Origin: Pithys albifrons albifrons
Lineage: Eukaryota > Chordata > Aves > Passeriformes > Thamnophilidae
Assembly (NCBI RefSeq): GCF_047495875.1
Contig: NC_092486.1
Span: 1,102,501-1,166,500, forward strand
Reading direction: 5' to 3'
Length of the DNA: 64,000 bases
The translations under genes and the position numbers were made by a program. The notes under the pieces are model-generated. The model was not told where the DNA came from. It was given only the letters and a program-made list of their open reading frames with translations, and made no database searches. This document shows, one piece after another, positions 46,339-57,470 of this stretch. Within the stretch, counting starts at the first letter, position 1; every line of letters begins with the position of its first letter.

Positions 46339-46965
46339 TGTCCTAGTTCAGCAGGAGGGACCAGCTAACCCTGTGTGGGGGTGATCAAAGCTGTGTATTC
46401 CACCCCCTCTATTCATTCCCCAAGGACAATGGGCCATTAGCAGCAGCTGCCCAGGGAGCCATTGGCACCTTCACACTCAGCCTGAGGGGGCGGAGCTGCC
46501 AATGGGCCATCAACAGTTCAACACCCCCTGGCTCCCAGAGTTAATCACCCACTGTGTGAGTCCCCGCCCAGGGGGAGGGACTGGGTGCTCCCTGAGAGTA
46601 CATAAGGGGTGGGTAAGAAGACCTCGGGAACTTCTCGTTGGATCCAGAGCAGCAGCAGGACCTCGACAGGAGGAGATCCCCGCTCTCACCCAGACCACAG
46701 CCCTCGCCTGCACCAACAGGTTTTTCTTTTCCTTTTGCTCCGGACTTGGGGGAACCACAGGGGTCTCAGCACAAGGGCAAACAAACCCCCTTGGGTTTGT
46801 GCCCCAGGACACTGGGTTATACTGCTGGGGTTTTGTGAGTTGAAAGCAATTTCCCTTGTGTGTCAGTGTTGTTATTGTAATATTATTATTAAATTTTAGG
46901 TCTGACTTATAATCTCTCTCGTGGTGAGTTCATTGCCCCTGCTGGTTCACCTTTAAACCAGCACA
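46339..46965 (+). mobile_element. Solo LTR of an endogenous retrovirus (copy 2)
   Basis: A 627-bp element nearly identical to 4822-5447, with the same termini (TGTCCTAGTTCAGC and AACCAGCACA). It is flanked by the perfect 5-bp target duplication GTAAC (46334-46338 and 46966-46970). Different flanks from copy 1 show two independent insertions of one young LTR family. Confidence 0.92.
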
Positions 46966-46970
46966 GTAAC

Positions 46971-47654
46971 AATTATTTCTCACTTGGACTTAAGACTGGT
47001 TGATACTCACTGCCCTGTTATTCTGGAAAAACAGCCATTCCCATTTTTCCAATGATCTCCTCCTCCAAGTGCAGCTCAGGGTGCAGAGGAGACAGGTCCT
47101 GCTGAAGGTCTGGGGGGGACTGGGCTGGATTTTTGGAGGGGTTTGTTTGCTTTTCTGTGCAGCCACCAGGGATTTTTCTTTTCCAAGCAAACGAGAACAA
47201 AAGAATTTGCCTTTTTCTGTCAAGGTCAACGTATTTTATTCTCCAAGAAAATCAGTGCTGGAGACAGGCAGGTTTAGTCTGGCAGCTTTATGGGGTGGGA
47301 CTGGGAGGGGAAAGGGGAGAGGCAGCAGGACCCCTCCCTGAGCAAGGCCCAGGCCAAGAAACCCTGGGGTGGGAACACCTGCCAGGCACGAGCTGTGGAT
47401 TCAGGTCCTCTGGCCCCATAAGCTGCTTAGTTGGCATTAACTGGAGCATCTGCCCTGATCAAAGGGAAAAGACCCTCTAATCCTGATTTTCCTGGGCACT
47501 GCAAACAGCAGCAGCGTCTTCTCCAGGATGGGATCACCCCTCGGGGATGGTCCCTGAGCATTCCACCAGAACACAAAGTGTATGAAGTGCTGAGACCTGA
47601 CACACAACAGCTAAAACAGGGTTTGGAGGAGGATCCCCAAACAAGCAACTCCAA
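46971..47654. other. Probable 5' intron, no gene seen
   Basis: No repeat or gene recognised. Confidence 0.55.
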
Positions 47655-48775
47655 ATTCATAGAATCATAGAATGGATTGGGTTGGAAAAGCCCTCTGAGA
47701 TCATCAAGTCCAACCCTTGGTCCAACTCCAGTCCCTTTACCAGATCATGGCACTCAGTGCCACGGCCAAGCTCAGGTTCAAACCCTCCAGGGATGGGGAG
47801 TCCACCCCCTCTCTGGGCAGCCCATTCCAATCCCTGAGCACTCTCTCTGCAAAGAATTTCTTTCTGCTCTCCAACTTCAATTTCCCCTGGCAGAGCTTGA
47901 GCCCATCGTGCCCCCTTGTCCTATTGCTGAGTGCCTGGGAGAAGAGACCAACCCCCACCTGGCCACAACTTCCCTTCAGGCAGTTCCAGACAGTGCTGAG
48001 GTCACCTCTGAGCCTCCTCTTCTCCAGGCTGAACACCCCCAGCTCCCTCAGCCTCTCCCCACAGCACTTGTGCTCCAGTCCCTTCTCCAGCCTCGTTGCT
48101 CTTCTCACTTGGGTTGGAAGAGACCTCTGAGATCATCAAGCCCAACCCTTGATCCAACCCCACTGTGATCACTCTGGCACTCTGTGCCCTGGGCTGGTGA
48201 TCCCAGTGGGGTTGGATCAAGACATGGTGGATTCTCTGTCCCTGGAGGTGTTTCAGAGGACACTCAGTGCCACATCCAGTCCCTTCTCCAGCCTCGTTGC
48301 TCTTCTCTGGCCCCGCTCCAGCCCCTCAATCTCTTTCCCCAACTGAGGGGCCCAGAACTGAACACAACACTCAAGGTGTGGCCTCCCCAAGGCAGAGTCC
48401 AGGGGAAGGGTCACTGCCCTGGGCCTGCTGGCCACGCTAGTTTGGATCCAGGCCAGGATCCCCTTGGCCTTCTTGGCCACCTGGGCACACTGGTGGCTCC
48501 TGTTGAGCTTCCTGTCCCTCAGTCCCCCCAGGTCCCTCTGCCTGGCTGCTCTCCAGCCACTCTGTGCCCAGCCTGGAGCGCTGCAGGGCTTGGGGTGGCC
48601 AAAGGGCAGGACCTGCACTTGGCCTTGTTGAACTTCATCCCATTGCAATCAGCCCATCCCTCAGGTCTCTCCAGAACCCTCTGCAGAGCCCTCCTGCCTT
48701 CCAGCAGCTCGACACTCCCTCCCAGCTTGGTGTCAGCAGCAAATTTGCTGCTGATGGACTCAATCGAGAGGAGTC
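47655..48775 (-). mobile_element. Mosaic of young CR1 copies
   Basis: Begins ATAGAATCATAGAATGGATT (minus-oriented CR1 3' end) and runs through a block nearly identical to 51106-51576. At about 48150-48215 the orientation flips inside a foldback (GATCCAACCCCACTG ... CAGTGGGGTTGGATC). It then returns to minus-oriented CR1 sequence (CTCGTTGCTCTTCTCTGGCC; CAGTCCCCCCAGGTCCCTCT). Confidence 0.85.
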
Positions 48776-49369
48776 TCACCTACCACCTCCTGTGTGTTTG
48801 TGCACGTGTGTGTGTCAGGGGGTGCTCCAAGCAAAACCAGGAGACCAAATTTCCCAGCTCTTGCTTCTGCTCAGCAATTAAACTTGCAGTGAATGGCCCA
48901 GATGGTAAGGAGAGGTTTGGGAACACTCACTCTGCAGTCTGAGTGTCCAAGGGACGCAGGAAGCTGGAGGTTATCTGAGCTGCCCTTCCTCACCAGCCCT
49001 CCTGTCCCACCAGCCCAGCCCAGCCCAGCCCAGCCACACGTGACTCAGACACTTTTATGGCCCTCACAGCAAATCCAACTTATCAGGGGGGGAAGTCCCA
49101 GCAAAAGATAAACCTCATCCGTGCCAGGCAGGTGCAGAGTGACCTCTGTGCAGCCAGAGCAAAGGGAAGGCTGCAGGTCACACCAGGGCAGGGATTAAGG
49201 GTCACCTGTGCCCCAAACGATGCCAGGGGGACTGCCCGGCAGGGCAGGGACTGGCAGGGGCTGCAGATAAGCTGGGACTGACCAGAGAGCAGGGCCAGCC
49301 CAGGGGCAGGGGCAGAGGAAAACCCTCCCGGGCACTTGGAGCACTTTCCTCCAGCACAAACCTCCTCCC
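48776..49369. other. Probable 5' intron, no gene seen
   Basis: Contains a short TGTGTTTGTGCACGTGTGTG stretch and a CCAGCCCAGC tandem run near 49008-49034. No other feature is supported. Confidence 0.5.
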
Positions 49370-50265
49370 AGGTCATGGGGTAGATTTCGGGTTGGATTTT
49401 GGGGTGGTTTGGGGGTTTCTGGGGCACATTTTTGGGTGATTTGGAGGCCGAGTTTTGGGGTGGATTTGGGTATTTTAGGGGAAGATTTTGGGGTGATTTG
49501 GGGTGATTTGGGCATTTTTGAAGTGGATTTTGGGGCATATTTTGGAGGGATTTTGGGGCATATTCTGGGGTGATTGGGGGATTTTGGGTCAGATTTTAGG
49601 ATGCTTTGGGGTGTTTGGGGGGCAGATTTTGGGGTGATTTGGGGGTTTTGGGGTAGATTTTTGAAGGAATTTTGGTTGGATTTGGGGTAGATTTTTGGGG
49701 TGATTTGGGGGCAGATTTTGGGGGATTTGGGGCAGATCTTGGAGTGGGTTTTCAGGGATTTTGGGGTACACATTGGGGCAGATTTTGGGTTGTATTTTGG
49801 GATAGTTTGGGGGTTTCTGGGGCACATTTTTGGGTGATTTGAAGGCCAAGTTTTGGGGTGGATTTGGGTATTTTTGGGGAAGATTCTGGGGAGATTTGGG
49901 CATTTTTGAAGTGAATTTTGGGGCAGAGTTTGGGGTGATTTGGGGGCATATTCTGGGGTGATTGGGGGATTTTGGGTCAGATTTTAGGATGCTTTGGGGT
50001 GTTTGGGGGGGCAGATTTTGGGGTGATTTGGGAGCAAATTTTGGGGTGATTTGGGAGCAAATTTTGGGGTGATTTGGGGGCAAATTTTGGGGTGATTTGG
50101 GGGCAAATTTTGGGGTAGATTTTTGAAGGAATTTTGGTTGGATTTGGGGTAGATTTTTGGGGTGATTTGGGGGGAACACTTTGGGGGATTTGGGGCAGAT
50201 CTTGGAGTGGGTTTTCAGGGATTTTGGGGTACACTCAGGGGCAGATTTTGGGTGTTTTTTGGGAC
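49370..50265. repeat. G/T-rich diverged minisatellite
   Basis: Phrases such as ATTTTGGGGTGATTTGGGGG repeat with variable length for about 900 bases. Two long sub-blocks (from about 49560 and from about 49960) share the same order of variants, pointing to internal duplication. G-runs are on the plus strand, opposite the SLC23A2 transcript. Confidence 0.93.
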
Positions 50266-50934
50266 ACCAGGGGGTGGCACTGCCTGGATGGCACAGCACC
50301 ATCCTCTGCACACCCCCACGGCCCTGCTGACACAGCTCTCCCTCTCACCTCCTATTGAAACAAGTCAGAATCCATTTTGAAGTCCATGGAAAGAAACAGA
50401 GATGATGGAGATGCACAAGACTGGGATTAAATGACTTTTCCTTCCTCCACCCTCTGCTACAGTAACAGCACCCACTGGAGAAAAAAACAAAAAGCTTCTA
50501 AATCACATTTCTCTTGGTATTAAAATAGCAAAGTGCAGGTGAGTCTGTGGAAAAAAACCACCTGAAAACTCATCTCTTTGTAGATTCAAGGGTTAATTTG
50601 GGCAGGGCAGAAGGGAGAGATGGAAATAAAGGGTTTATTACCACGGAAAGGAGGAGAGCTGGACATGACCCCACCAAAGGATCAGACAACTGGAACACAG
50701 ACACCTTCTCCCTGGGTGCACTGTTTTCTCTAAAAGCACAGAGCATTTCAGACAGTTTTGGGCTGAATCACACTAAAAAAATTCCCAAAATCAGATTTGC
50801 TGTGATGGCAGTTCATCCCCACACTGTGTGAGGATCTTTAACATAAATATCTGAACCCAGAGCTTGGCAAGGCAAAGATTGGGAAAAACCAACCTGATCT
50901 CCAGGGTGGGACATTCCTGGGGCAGTAACAGGGT

Positions 50935-51870
50935 TTTACAGAATCCTAGAATGGACTGGGTTGGAAAAGACCCCCGAGATCATCAAGTCCAACCCTTGAT
51001 CCAACCCCACTGTGATCACCAGCCCAGGGCACAGAGTGCCCTGGGCTGGTGATCCCAGTGGGGTTGGATCAAGACATGGTGGATTCTCCCTCAGTGCCAC
51101 ATCCACAGAATCCTAGAATGGATTGGGTTGGAAAAGCCCTCTGAGATCCTCAAGTCCAACCCTTGGTCCAACTCCAGTCCCTTTACCAGATCATGGCACT
51201 CAGTGCCACGGCCAAGCTCAGGTTCAAACCCTCCAGGGATGGGGAGTCCACCCCCTCTCTGGGCAGCCCATTCCAATCCCTGAGCACTCTCTCTGCAAAG
51301 AATTTCTTTCTGCTCTCCAACTTCAATTTCCCCTGGCAGAGCTTGAGCCCATCGTGCCCCCTTGTCCTATTGCTGAGTGCCTGGGAGAAGAGACCAACCC
51401 CCACCTGGCCACAACTTCCCTTCAGGCAGTTCCAGACAGTGCTGAGGTCACCTCTGAGCCTCCTCTTCTCCAGGCTGAACACCCCCAGCTCCCTCAGCCT
51501 CTCCCCACAGCACCTGTGCTCCAGTCCCTTCTCCAGCCTCGTTGCTCTTCTCACTTGGGTTGGAAGAGACCTCTGAGATCACCAAGTCCAACCCTTGATC
51601 CAACCCCACTGGGATCACTCTGGCACTCTGTGCCCTGGGCTGGTGATCACAGTGGGGTTGGATCAAGATGTGGTGGATTCTCACTCAGAGCCACGTCCAG
51701 TCTCATCTTAAACACCTCCAGGGATGGGAAATCCACCCCCTCTCTGGGCAGCCCATTCCAATCCCTGAGCACTCTCTCTGCAAACAATTTCTTTCTGCTC
51801 TCCAACTTCAATTTCCCCTGGCAGAGCTTGAGCCCATCGTGCCCCCTTGTCCTATTGCTGAGTGCCTGGG
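50935..51870 (-). mobile_element. Young CR1 copies with foldback junctions
   Basis: Minus CR1 3' ends start at about 50938 and 51110 (AGAATCCTAGAATGGA). The block 51106-51576 is nearly identical to 47658-48130. Palindromic junctions occur at about 50995-51070 and 51597-51666. A further partial copy follows to 51870. Confidence 0.85.
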
Positions 51871-52594
51871 AGTTTTGGGGCTTTTCTCTTTGTTTGGGTT
51901 GGTTTGGGGTTTCTTCAGACATCCTTTGAAGGGCCAACACCTCTGCAGGTGGCAGCACCAGGACTGGGAGGCAGAGCTGGGCTCAGCACATGCAATAAGC
52001 ACACCCAGAGATGAACCCTTTGGAGGAGGCTCAGTCTGGAGCTCAGGCTCCCCCAGACCTCCCAACCCTGACAATCCCTGCTTTTCCAAGGTGTAAGGAT
52101 GATGCAGGTGTTTTTCCCCAGAAAGCATTTCCTCATTTGCCAAACTCAAACCAAAAACCTCCTAAACCCACGAGGGCCTTTGCAATTCCAGGTGGATCCA
52201 GGCCCACCACAGAGTGTTCACCAAACCAGACTCCCAGATGGGGCTGTGCAGGTGGAGGTGCTGGCTCAGCCAAACTGGGCAGGTGAGGATGGACAAGGGG
52301 CAGGGAGTTTGAGCACAACTTCAGCAGCCTTACTGAGAGCTTTGTCTGCAGCATCCCAGAGCTGGGACAGGCCCCCTGAAGCCACAAGAGCAGAGAGGAG
52401 CCACAAATGTCTGCACAGGAGTGGAAATCTGGTACCTCGTGGCTGTGGGGGTTGTTCTTCCCCTCAAACAGGCCTCAGTCAGGAGTAACAGGTGATGAAA
52501 AAGGTAAAAGGAAGTCCCCAGGTACTCTGAAAGGTGAATGTGTTCCCTCCTTCTCCTCACAACCCAAGAGTCAAACAGGAGGCATCAGTTAGTC
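51871..52594. other. Probable 5' intron, no gene seen
   Basis: No supported feature. Confidence 0.55.
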
Positions 52595-53070
52595 ACAGAA
52601 CCTTTAACTCTGAAAAGCCCCCCAAGATCAAGTCCAACCTGTGAGTGATTCCCACCATCCCACCCAGACCAGAGCACTGAGTGCTGTGAACACCTCCAGG
52701 GGTGGGGACTCCAAACCTCCCTGGGCAGCCTGTTCCAACGTTTAACAACCCATTCCAGGGAGAAATTCCTGCTGCTGTGCCCCCTGCCCTTCCCCTGGCT
52801 GTTCCATCTACTCCTGTCCCTGCTGGAGCAGAGCCCGACCCCCCCCCGGCTCACCCCTCCTGGCAGGGAGTTGGAAAGAGGGAAGAGGTTCCTCCTGAGC
52901 CTCCTTTTCTCCAGCTGAGCCCCCCCAGCTCCCTCTACTGCTCCAGCCCCTTCCCAGCTCCATTCCCTGCCCTGGACATCCAGTCCCTCCATGTCATTCC
53001 TGGGCTGAGGGGCCAGACCTGGACTCGACCCTGGGCTGTGGCCTCTGCAGTGCCAGCACAGGGGGACAGT
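52595..53070 (-). mobile_element. Older CR1 fragment, minus orientation
   Basis: Diverged CR1 phrases: CCTCCCTGGGCAGCCTGTTC, GAGCCTCCTTTTCTCCAGCT, CATTCCCTGCCCTGGACATC. Confidence 0.8.
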
Positions 53071-54780
53071 CCCCTCCCTGGGGGCCTCTCCCTCCACTCC
53101 AACCATGGAAAACCAGCAACTGTCCTGCACTGGGTGGCCCTTCCCAGCTGCACCAGGGCAGAGCCAGCCCAGGAAGCACAAGGAGTGTGGTGGTTACAAA
53201 CCAGTCGGTGAAGCCACAGCCCATCCCATGGAATGCCCTGCTGGAGGCACTGCCAGGAGCACCACGGGGGAATGTCCAGAAGGAGGGATGGCCCTCCCTG
53301 GCTGTCACAGGCGGCTGCAGAGCCAGGACAGCTCTGGCTGCTGCACACCCTGAGGAGATTAGAATCAAATTAAGGTCACTGCCTAATTCCAATCTTCGAT
53401 TTATTATTTTAATTAGCTGTCAGACTCATGTGAACAGCAGTGACTTTCTCCTGCAGCAGAGGTGATGATGCCCAGCCAGGGGCTGTCACTCTGGAGGTGA
53501 CCTGACCTGCAGGGCTGTCTCTGGAATTCCACCAATTTCCATGGCACTTCCAGGAGTCTGGCACCTCCTACCCAGGGCACACACAAACCAAGGCATCCTC
53601 TAGGTCTGAGACTGTGTTCTTGGCAACAGACAACACAGATGTTCAAAGGGATTTGGACTGTGCCCATCAGGTATTTTGTTGTTAAATGTACCAAGCCTGA
53701 GCAAAGATAAAACCAGCTTTAAACTCCACTTTACCAGCTCAGGCCCAACGCTGGGAGCTCCTTCTGGAAAGGACACGCTGGAAACTGCAACCAAGAGCAA
53801 ACTCTCAGTTCCTGCAGTGTCACAGCTGTGAAGAATTTAAGCCAGTAACAAATGCACCAGAATTACTTTGTTTGGTTTAAAAACTGAGTGTTTAGACCAA
53901 GCAGCTCATCCAGGACAAACTATGGAGAACTCCCAGGCTGTGGACACAGCTGGGGACAGACAGCCTGGATTCCCCCAGGGACACGCAGGGCTGGGGGTAC
54001 CCAGGGAGCTGGATCTGGCTCAGGGGGTGGCAGGAGGGATGCCAAGAGCTCAGGGAAGCTCTGACAGAACTTCCATCACCGACACACTGCACCGAAGTGA
54101 TCAGGGAAACAGGAGAGTTCCAACGCAGCCAATTAAGGAATGTTGTGAGGCTCCAATTAGCCGAAGTTTGCTTACAGGGTACAGCTATCCCTGCCCAGCC
54201 ACACAACTCCACCAAACGCAAGGCAATTCCCAGCTAATTATGGGATGGCAGCTTTCTCCAGATTGCCACTGGCTGTAGTTACCCCATCACCCAAACCTTC
54301 TGCGCTGATTTGGTGCCATTAAGGTATTAAAACCAACAGGCTCTCCTTTGTTGTGGGCCACACTCTGCTGTGCACCAGCTGCAGGCACTGATTTATCTCA
54401 TCCTCCCTTTTGGGTTATTTTTAACACCAGAAGAACCTTGAACAGGCTCCCCCTGTCCCTGTTCACAGCTGTTCACACCTCCCACCTCACAGCACAGATA
54501 AAAAGCACTCAATCTGTCTGAGAAACTTGGTTTTGATAAACTTTGAGACGTTAAACAATACATTATCAAAGGGGTTTAAAATTAATGACCAAATCACAAG
54601 CCACCCAAACGGTACCGACTTTACTACCCAAAATGCTGCTGGATGTTTTCCTGAGGAGGAAAAAGGTTCTCCCCGGTTCAAAAAATTCCACCAGTATCTC
54701 ATCATCGAGGCTACTGAAGCCCAACAAGCACCTCGGTGATGCCATCAGAGCAGAACCACAACCCAGTTGTTTCCCAGTTC
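53071..54780. other. Probable 5' intron, no gene seen
   Basis: Mostly single-copy sequence without a recognised gene, RNA or transposon. Confidence 0.55.
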
Positions 54781-54784
54781 CATC

Positions 54785-55100
54785 CCACCCTGTGCCCCGG
54801 ACACGCACCTGGAAGGTCCCACCCTGTGCCCTGGACACGCACGTGGGAGGTCCCACCCTGTGCCCCGGACACGCACCTGGGAGGTCCCACCCTGTGCCCC
54901 GGACACGCACCTGGGAGGTCCCACCCTGTGCCGCGGACACGCACCTGGGAGGTCCCACCCTGTGCCCCGGACACGCACCTGGGAGGTCCCACCCTGTGCC
55001 CCGGACACCCACCTGGGAGGTCCCACCCTGTGCCCCGGACACGCACCTGGGAGGTCCCACCCTGTGCCCCGGACACCCACCTGGGAGGTCCCACCCCCCT
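54785..55100. repeat. ~34-bp minisatellite (GGACACGCACCTGGGAGGTC)
   Basis: Nine units of GGACACGCACCTGGGAGGTC plus CCACCCTGTGCCCC, almost identical. On the minus strand each contains CTCCCAG|GTGCGTG, which resembles a splice donor. It is open in several frames, explaining the DLPGACPGHRVGPP-type reading frames. Confidence 0.97.
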
Positions 55101-56160
55101 CCAGGGACACAGGAGTGTCCAAAGGGTGGATTTTGTACCTTCCTGGGGATTTTCGCCGTCTTAAAGACGTGAAAAAAGGTGCCCAGAACCCACACTTCGG
55201 TCTTCTGTTGCTGCATGTAAAAACCATCGTCCTGCTTTAGTCTCAAACCGAGTTTTCCCTCAGGCTGTTGGAAACGGAGCCTCTTTGGTGCCGGAATTAC
55301 ACGGGATTTGTCTCTACCTCCTGCACCCACAGCTCCTTCCCACGACCTGAAGCTGCACCGAAACGCCAGCACTGCCTTCAGAGCTCGGAGATTTCCCTCC
55401 TCCAGGAACCTTTAAAAAGGAGACTTCAAATTTAATGCGACACTACCCAAAAAGGCATCACTTCACCTGCAGCAAAGGCAGACAAAGCACCGCTAAACAC
55501 ACCCAACCTCCCTAATATTTAAGTTCTAAAAAGCTAAATTTCAGTTTCCAGAAGAGTTGTCGGGCACTTTAAGGAGTTTCAGTCCCGGGTTGGTTTCTCA
55601 CTCCACTTCAAAGCACAAACATATTCTTTCTTTGTAGGCACTAATGAATTTTTAAGTAGTTGGTATTTTGACTGCCATCCAGAACGGTGTCTTAATAACT
55701 GACCAACATTATTAGGGCAAGTCTGCACAAAGACACGCAGCAAAGTTATGCCGAGCTCAAACCCTGCGCTGATTCAAAGCACATTAATTAGTTAAAGCTC
55801 ATTAACTTCCTGGGCGAACGAGCTCCTTGAGACGGCGACTTAAATCCAGCTGAATGACATGTTTAACAAAGGATCTCACAGCTTTCAAAAACTACAAGTT
55901 TGGGTAGTCAAACTATTAAAAACATCTTATTTAGGCTGTGATTGTAAAGTAAAATAGCTGAAATAGGGTTTTTCCAGCACCGGTCACCCTGAAGGTGAGT
56001 GTGGTCAAAGCACCGTTGGCCAAGCTGTTCCTCGTCCGCCTTTCATCCCATTATTCCCATTTTATTGTTCCAAAAGGCAACAGTTTTGCCCAGTTTCTGT
56101 GCAGGGTTTGCCACCCTCCCCAGGAGATCCCCGGCAAGAAGGTTTGGCCACGAAGTTGGA
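55101..56160. other. Upstream intron; one possible untranslated exon
   Basis: No coding gene is recognised. On the minus strand AACAG at about 55264 followed by a donor-like AGGAAG|GTACAA at about 55133 could frame a ~130-base untranslated exon, but nothing confirms it. Confidence 0.3.
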
Positions 56161-56164
56161 CACA

Positions 56165-56600
56165 GGTCTGTGTGTGTGTGTGGCTCAGCTTCGCTGAACG
56201 CAGATTTGGGCAGGGCTGTCCCCACGGGCCCTTCCAGCCTGCGCAGATTTGGGCAGGGCTGTCCCCACGTGGGGGCCCTTCCAGCCTGCGCAGATTTGGG
56301 CAGGGCTGTCCCCACGGGCCCTTCCAGCCTGCGCAGATTTGGGCAGGGCTGTCCCCACGGGCCCTTCCAGCCTGCGCAGATTTGGGCAGGGCTGTCCCCA
56401 CGGGCCCTTCCAGCCTGCGCAGATTTGGGCAGGGCTGTCCCCACGTGGGTGCCCTCCCAGACTGCGCAGATTTGGGCAGGGCTGTCCCCACGGGCCCTTC
56501 CAGCCTGCGCAGATTTGGGCAGGGCTGTCCCCACGTGGGTGCCCTCCCAGACTGCGCAGATTTGGGCAGGGCTGTCCCCACGGGCCCTTCCAGCCTGCAC
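56165..56600. repeat. 42-bp minisatellite within a 5S-headed element
   Basis: Nine to ten units of GCGCAGATTTGGGCAGGGCT plus GTCCCCACGGGCCCTTCCAGCC, some with an inserted GTGGG. The same single unit occurs once in the sister element (about 56976-57018), so the array expanded within one copy. Confidence 0.95.
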
Positions 56601-56830
56601 AGTGGATTTCAGGTGAGGCTCAGCGTGCACAGAACTGGCCCCACCGTTTCAGTCCTGAGGTTCATCTGCCACGGCCGAGCGAGCCTGGACGGTGCCAGTG
56701 AAGTCCTCAGGACTAGAACCTACAGCCCCCGGCATTGCCCAGGAGGTCTCCCATCCAAGTGCTAATCCGGGGCTGACCCTGCTGAGCTTCCGAGACCTGA
56801 CGGGATCGGATGCCAGGGAGGCATTAACTG
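56599..56830 (-). pseudogene. 5S rRNA-derived element, copy 1
   Basis: On the minus strand, 56815 to 56719 matches vertebrate 5S rRNA. It includes GGTCTCGGAAGCTCAGCAGG (box A region) and CACTTGGATGGGAGACC (box C), and ends CCGGGGGCTGTAGG, close to the 5S 3' end. The first bases of 5S are altered or missing. A 5S-unrelated body follows, shared with copy 2 at exactly 420 bases' offset. Not a functional 5S gene; probably a SINE-like or processed derivative. Confidence 0.8.
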
Positions 56831-56905
56831 CCTTGCTTTTAACTGCCTTAAATGAAAGCACCCCACATTTGTTCAAATTATCTTTCCTTTCTTAACTGTG
56901 TTAAC

Positions 56906-56914
56906 TGTGTGTGC

Positions 56915-56954
<40 letters not shown>
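56906..56954. repeat. (GT)n microsatellite
   Basis: About 24 GT dinucleotides with one GCGC interruption near its start. On the minus strand it is a (CA)n tail following the second 5S-headed element. Confidence 0.95.
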
Positions 56955-56956
<2 letters not shown>

Positions 56957-57009
56957 CTCGCCTTCACGAACGAGGATTTGGGCAGGGCTGTCCCCACGTG
57001 GGGGCCCTT

Positions 57010-57245
57010 CCAGCCTGTGCAGTGGATTTCAGGTGAGGCTCAGCGTGCGCAGAACTGGCCCCACCGTTTCAGTCCTGAGGTTCATCTGCCACGGCCGAGC
57101 GAGCCTGGACGGTGCCAGTGAAGTCCTCAGGACTAGAACCTACAGCCCCCGGCATTGCCCAGGAGGTCTCCCATCCAAGTGCTCATCCAGGGCTGACCCT
57201 GCTGAGCTTCCGAGACCTGACGGGATCGGATGTCAGGGAGGTGAA
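57010..57245 (-). pseudogene. 5S rRNA-derived element, copy 2
   Basis: Same structure as copy 1: 5S-like head at 57235-57139 (minus strand) followed by the shared body. The body is followed by one GGACAGCCCTGCCCAAATC unit and the (CA)n run. The two copies differ by only a few bases over about 230 positions. Confidence 0.8.
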
Positions 57246-57387
57246 GCCACAAGATAAACCCCAGAGAAGTGCCAGGACAATCTCGGAGATAACGATTTTA
57301 CAGCTCGTTATCTGTGACTGCTCCGAGCCGGCACCCGCAGAGCTCCCTCGATGGCAACAACACTGAATAAACTGATAAAAAGAATAA

Positions 57388-57470
57388 CAGAATCATAGAA
57401 TGGATTGGGTTGGAAAAGACCTCCGAGATCATCAAGTCCAAACCCTGGTCCAACTCCAGTCCGTGGTGAA
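57388..57470 (-). mobile_element. Short CR1 3' end fragment
   Basis: AGAATCATAGAATGGATTGG followed by GTTGGAAAAGACCTCCGAGA and CATCAAGTCCAAACCCTGG; minus orientation. Confidence 0.85.

Noticed and set aside
56599..57245. Functional 5S rRNA genes
   Set aside because: The 5' end is degenerate and several conserved positions are changed; the copies continue into non-5S sequence and not into a terminator.
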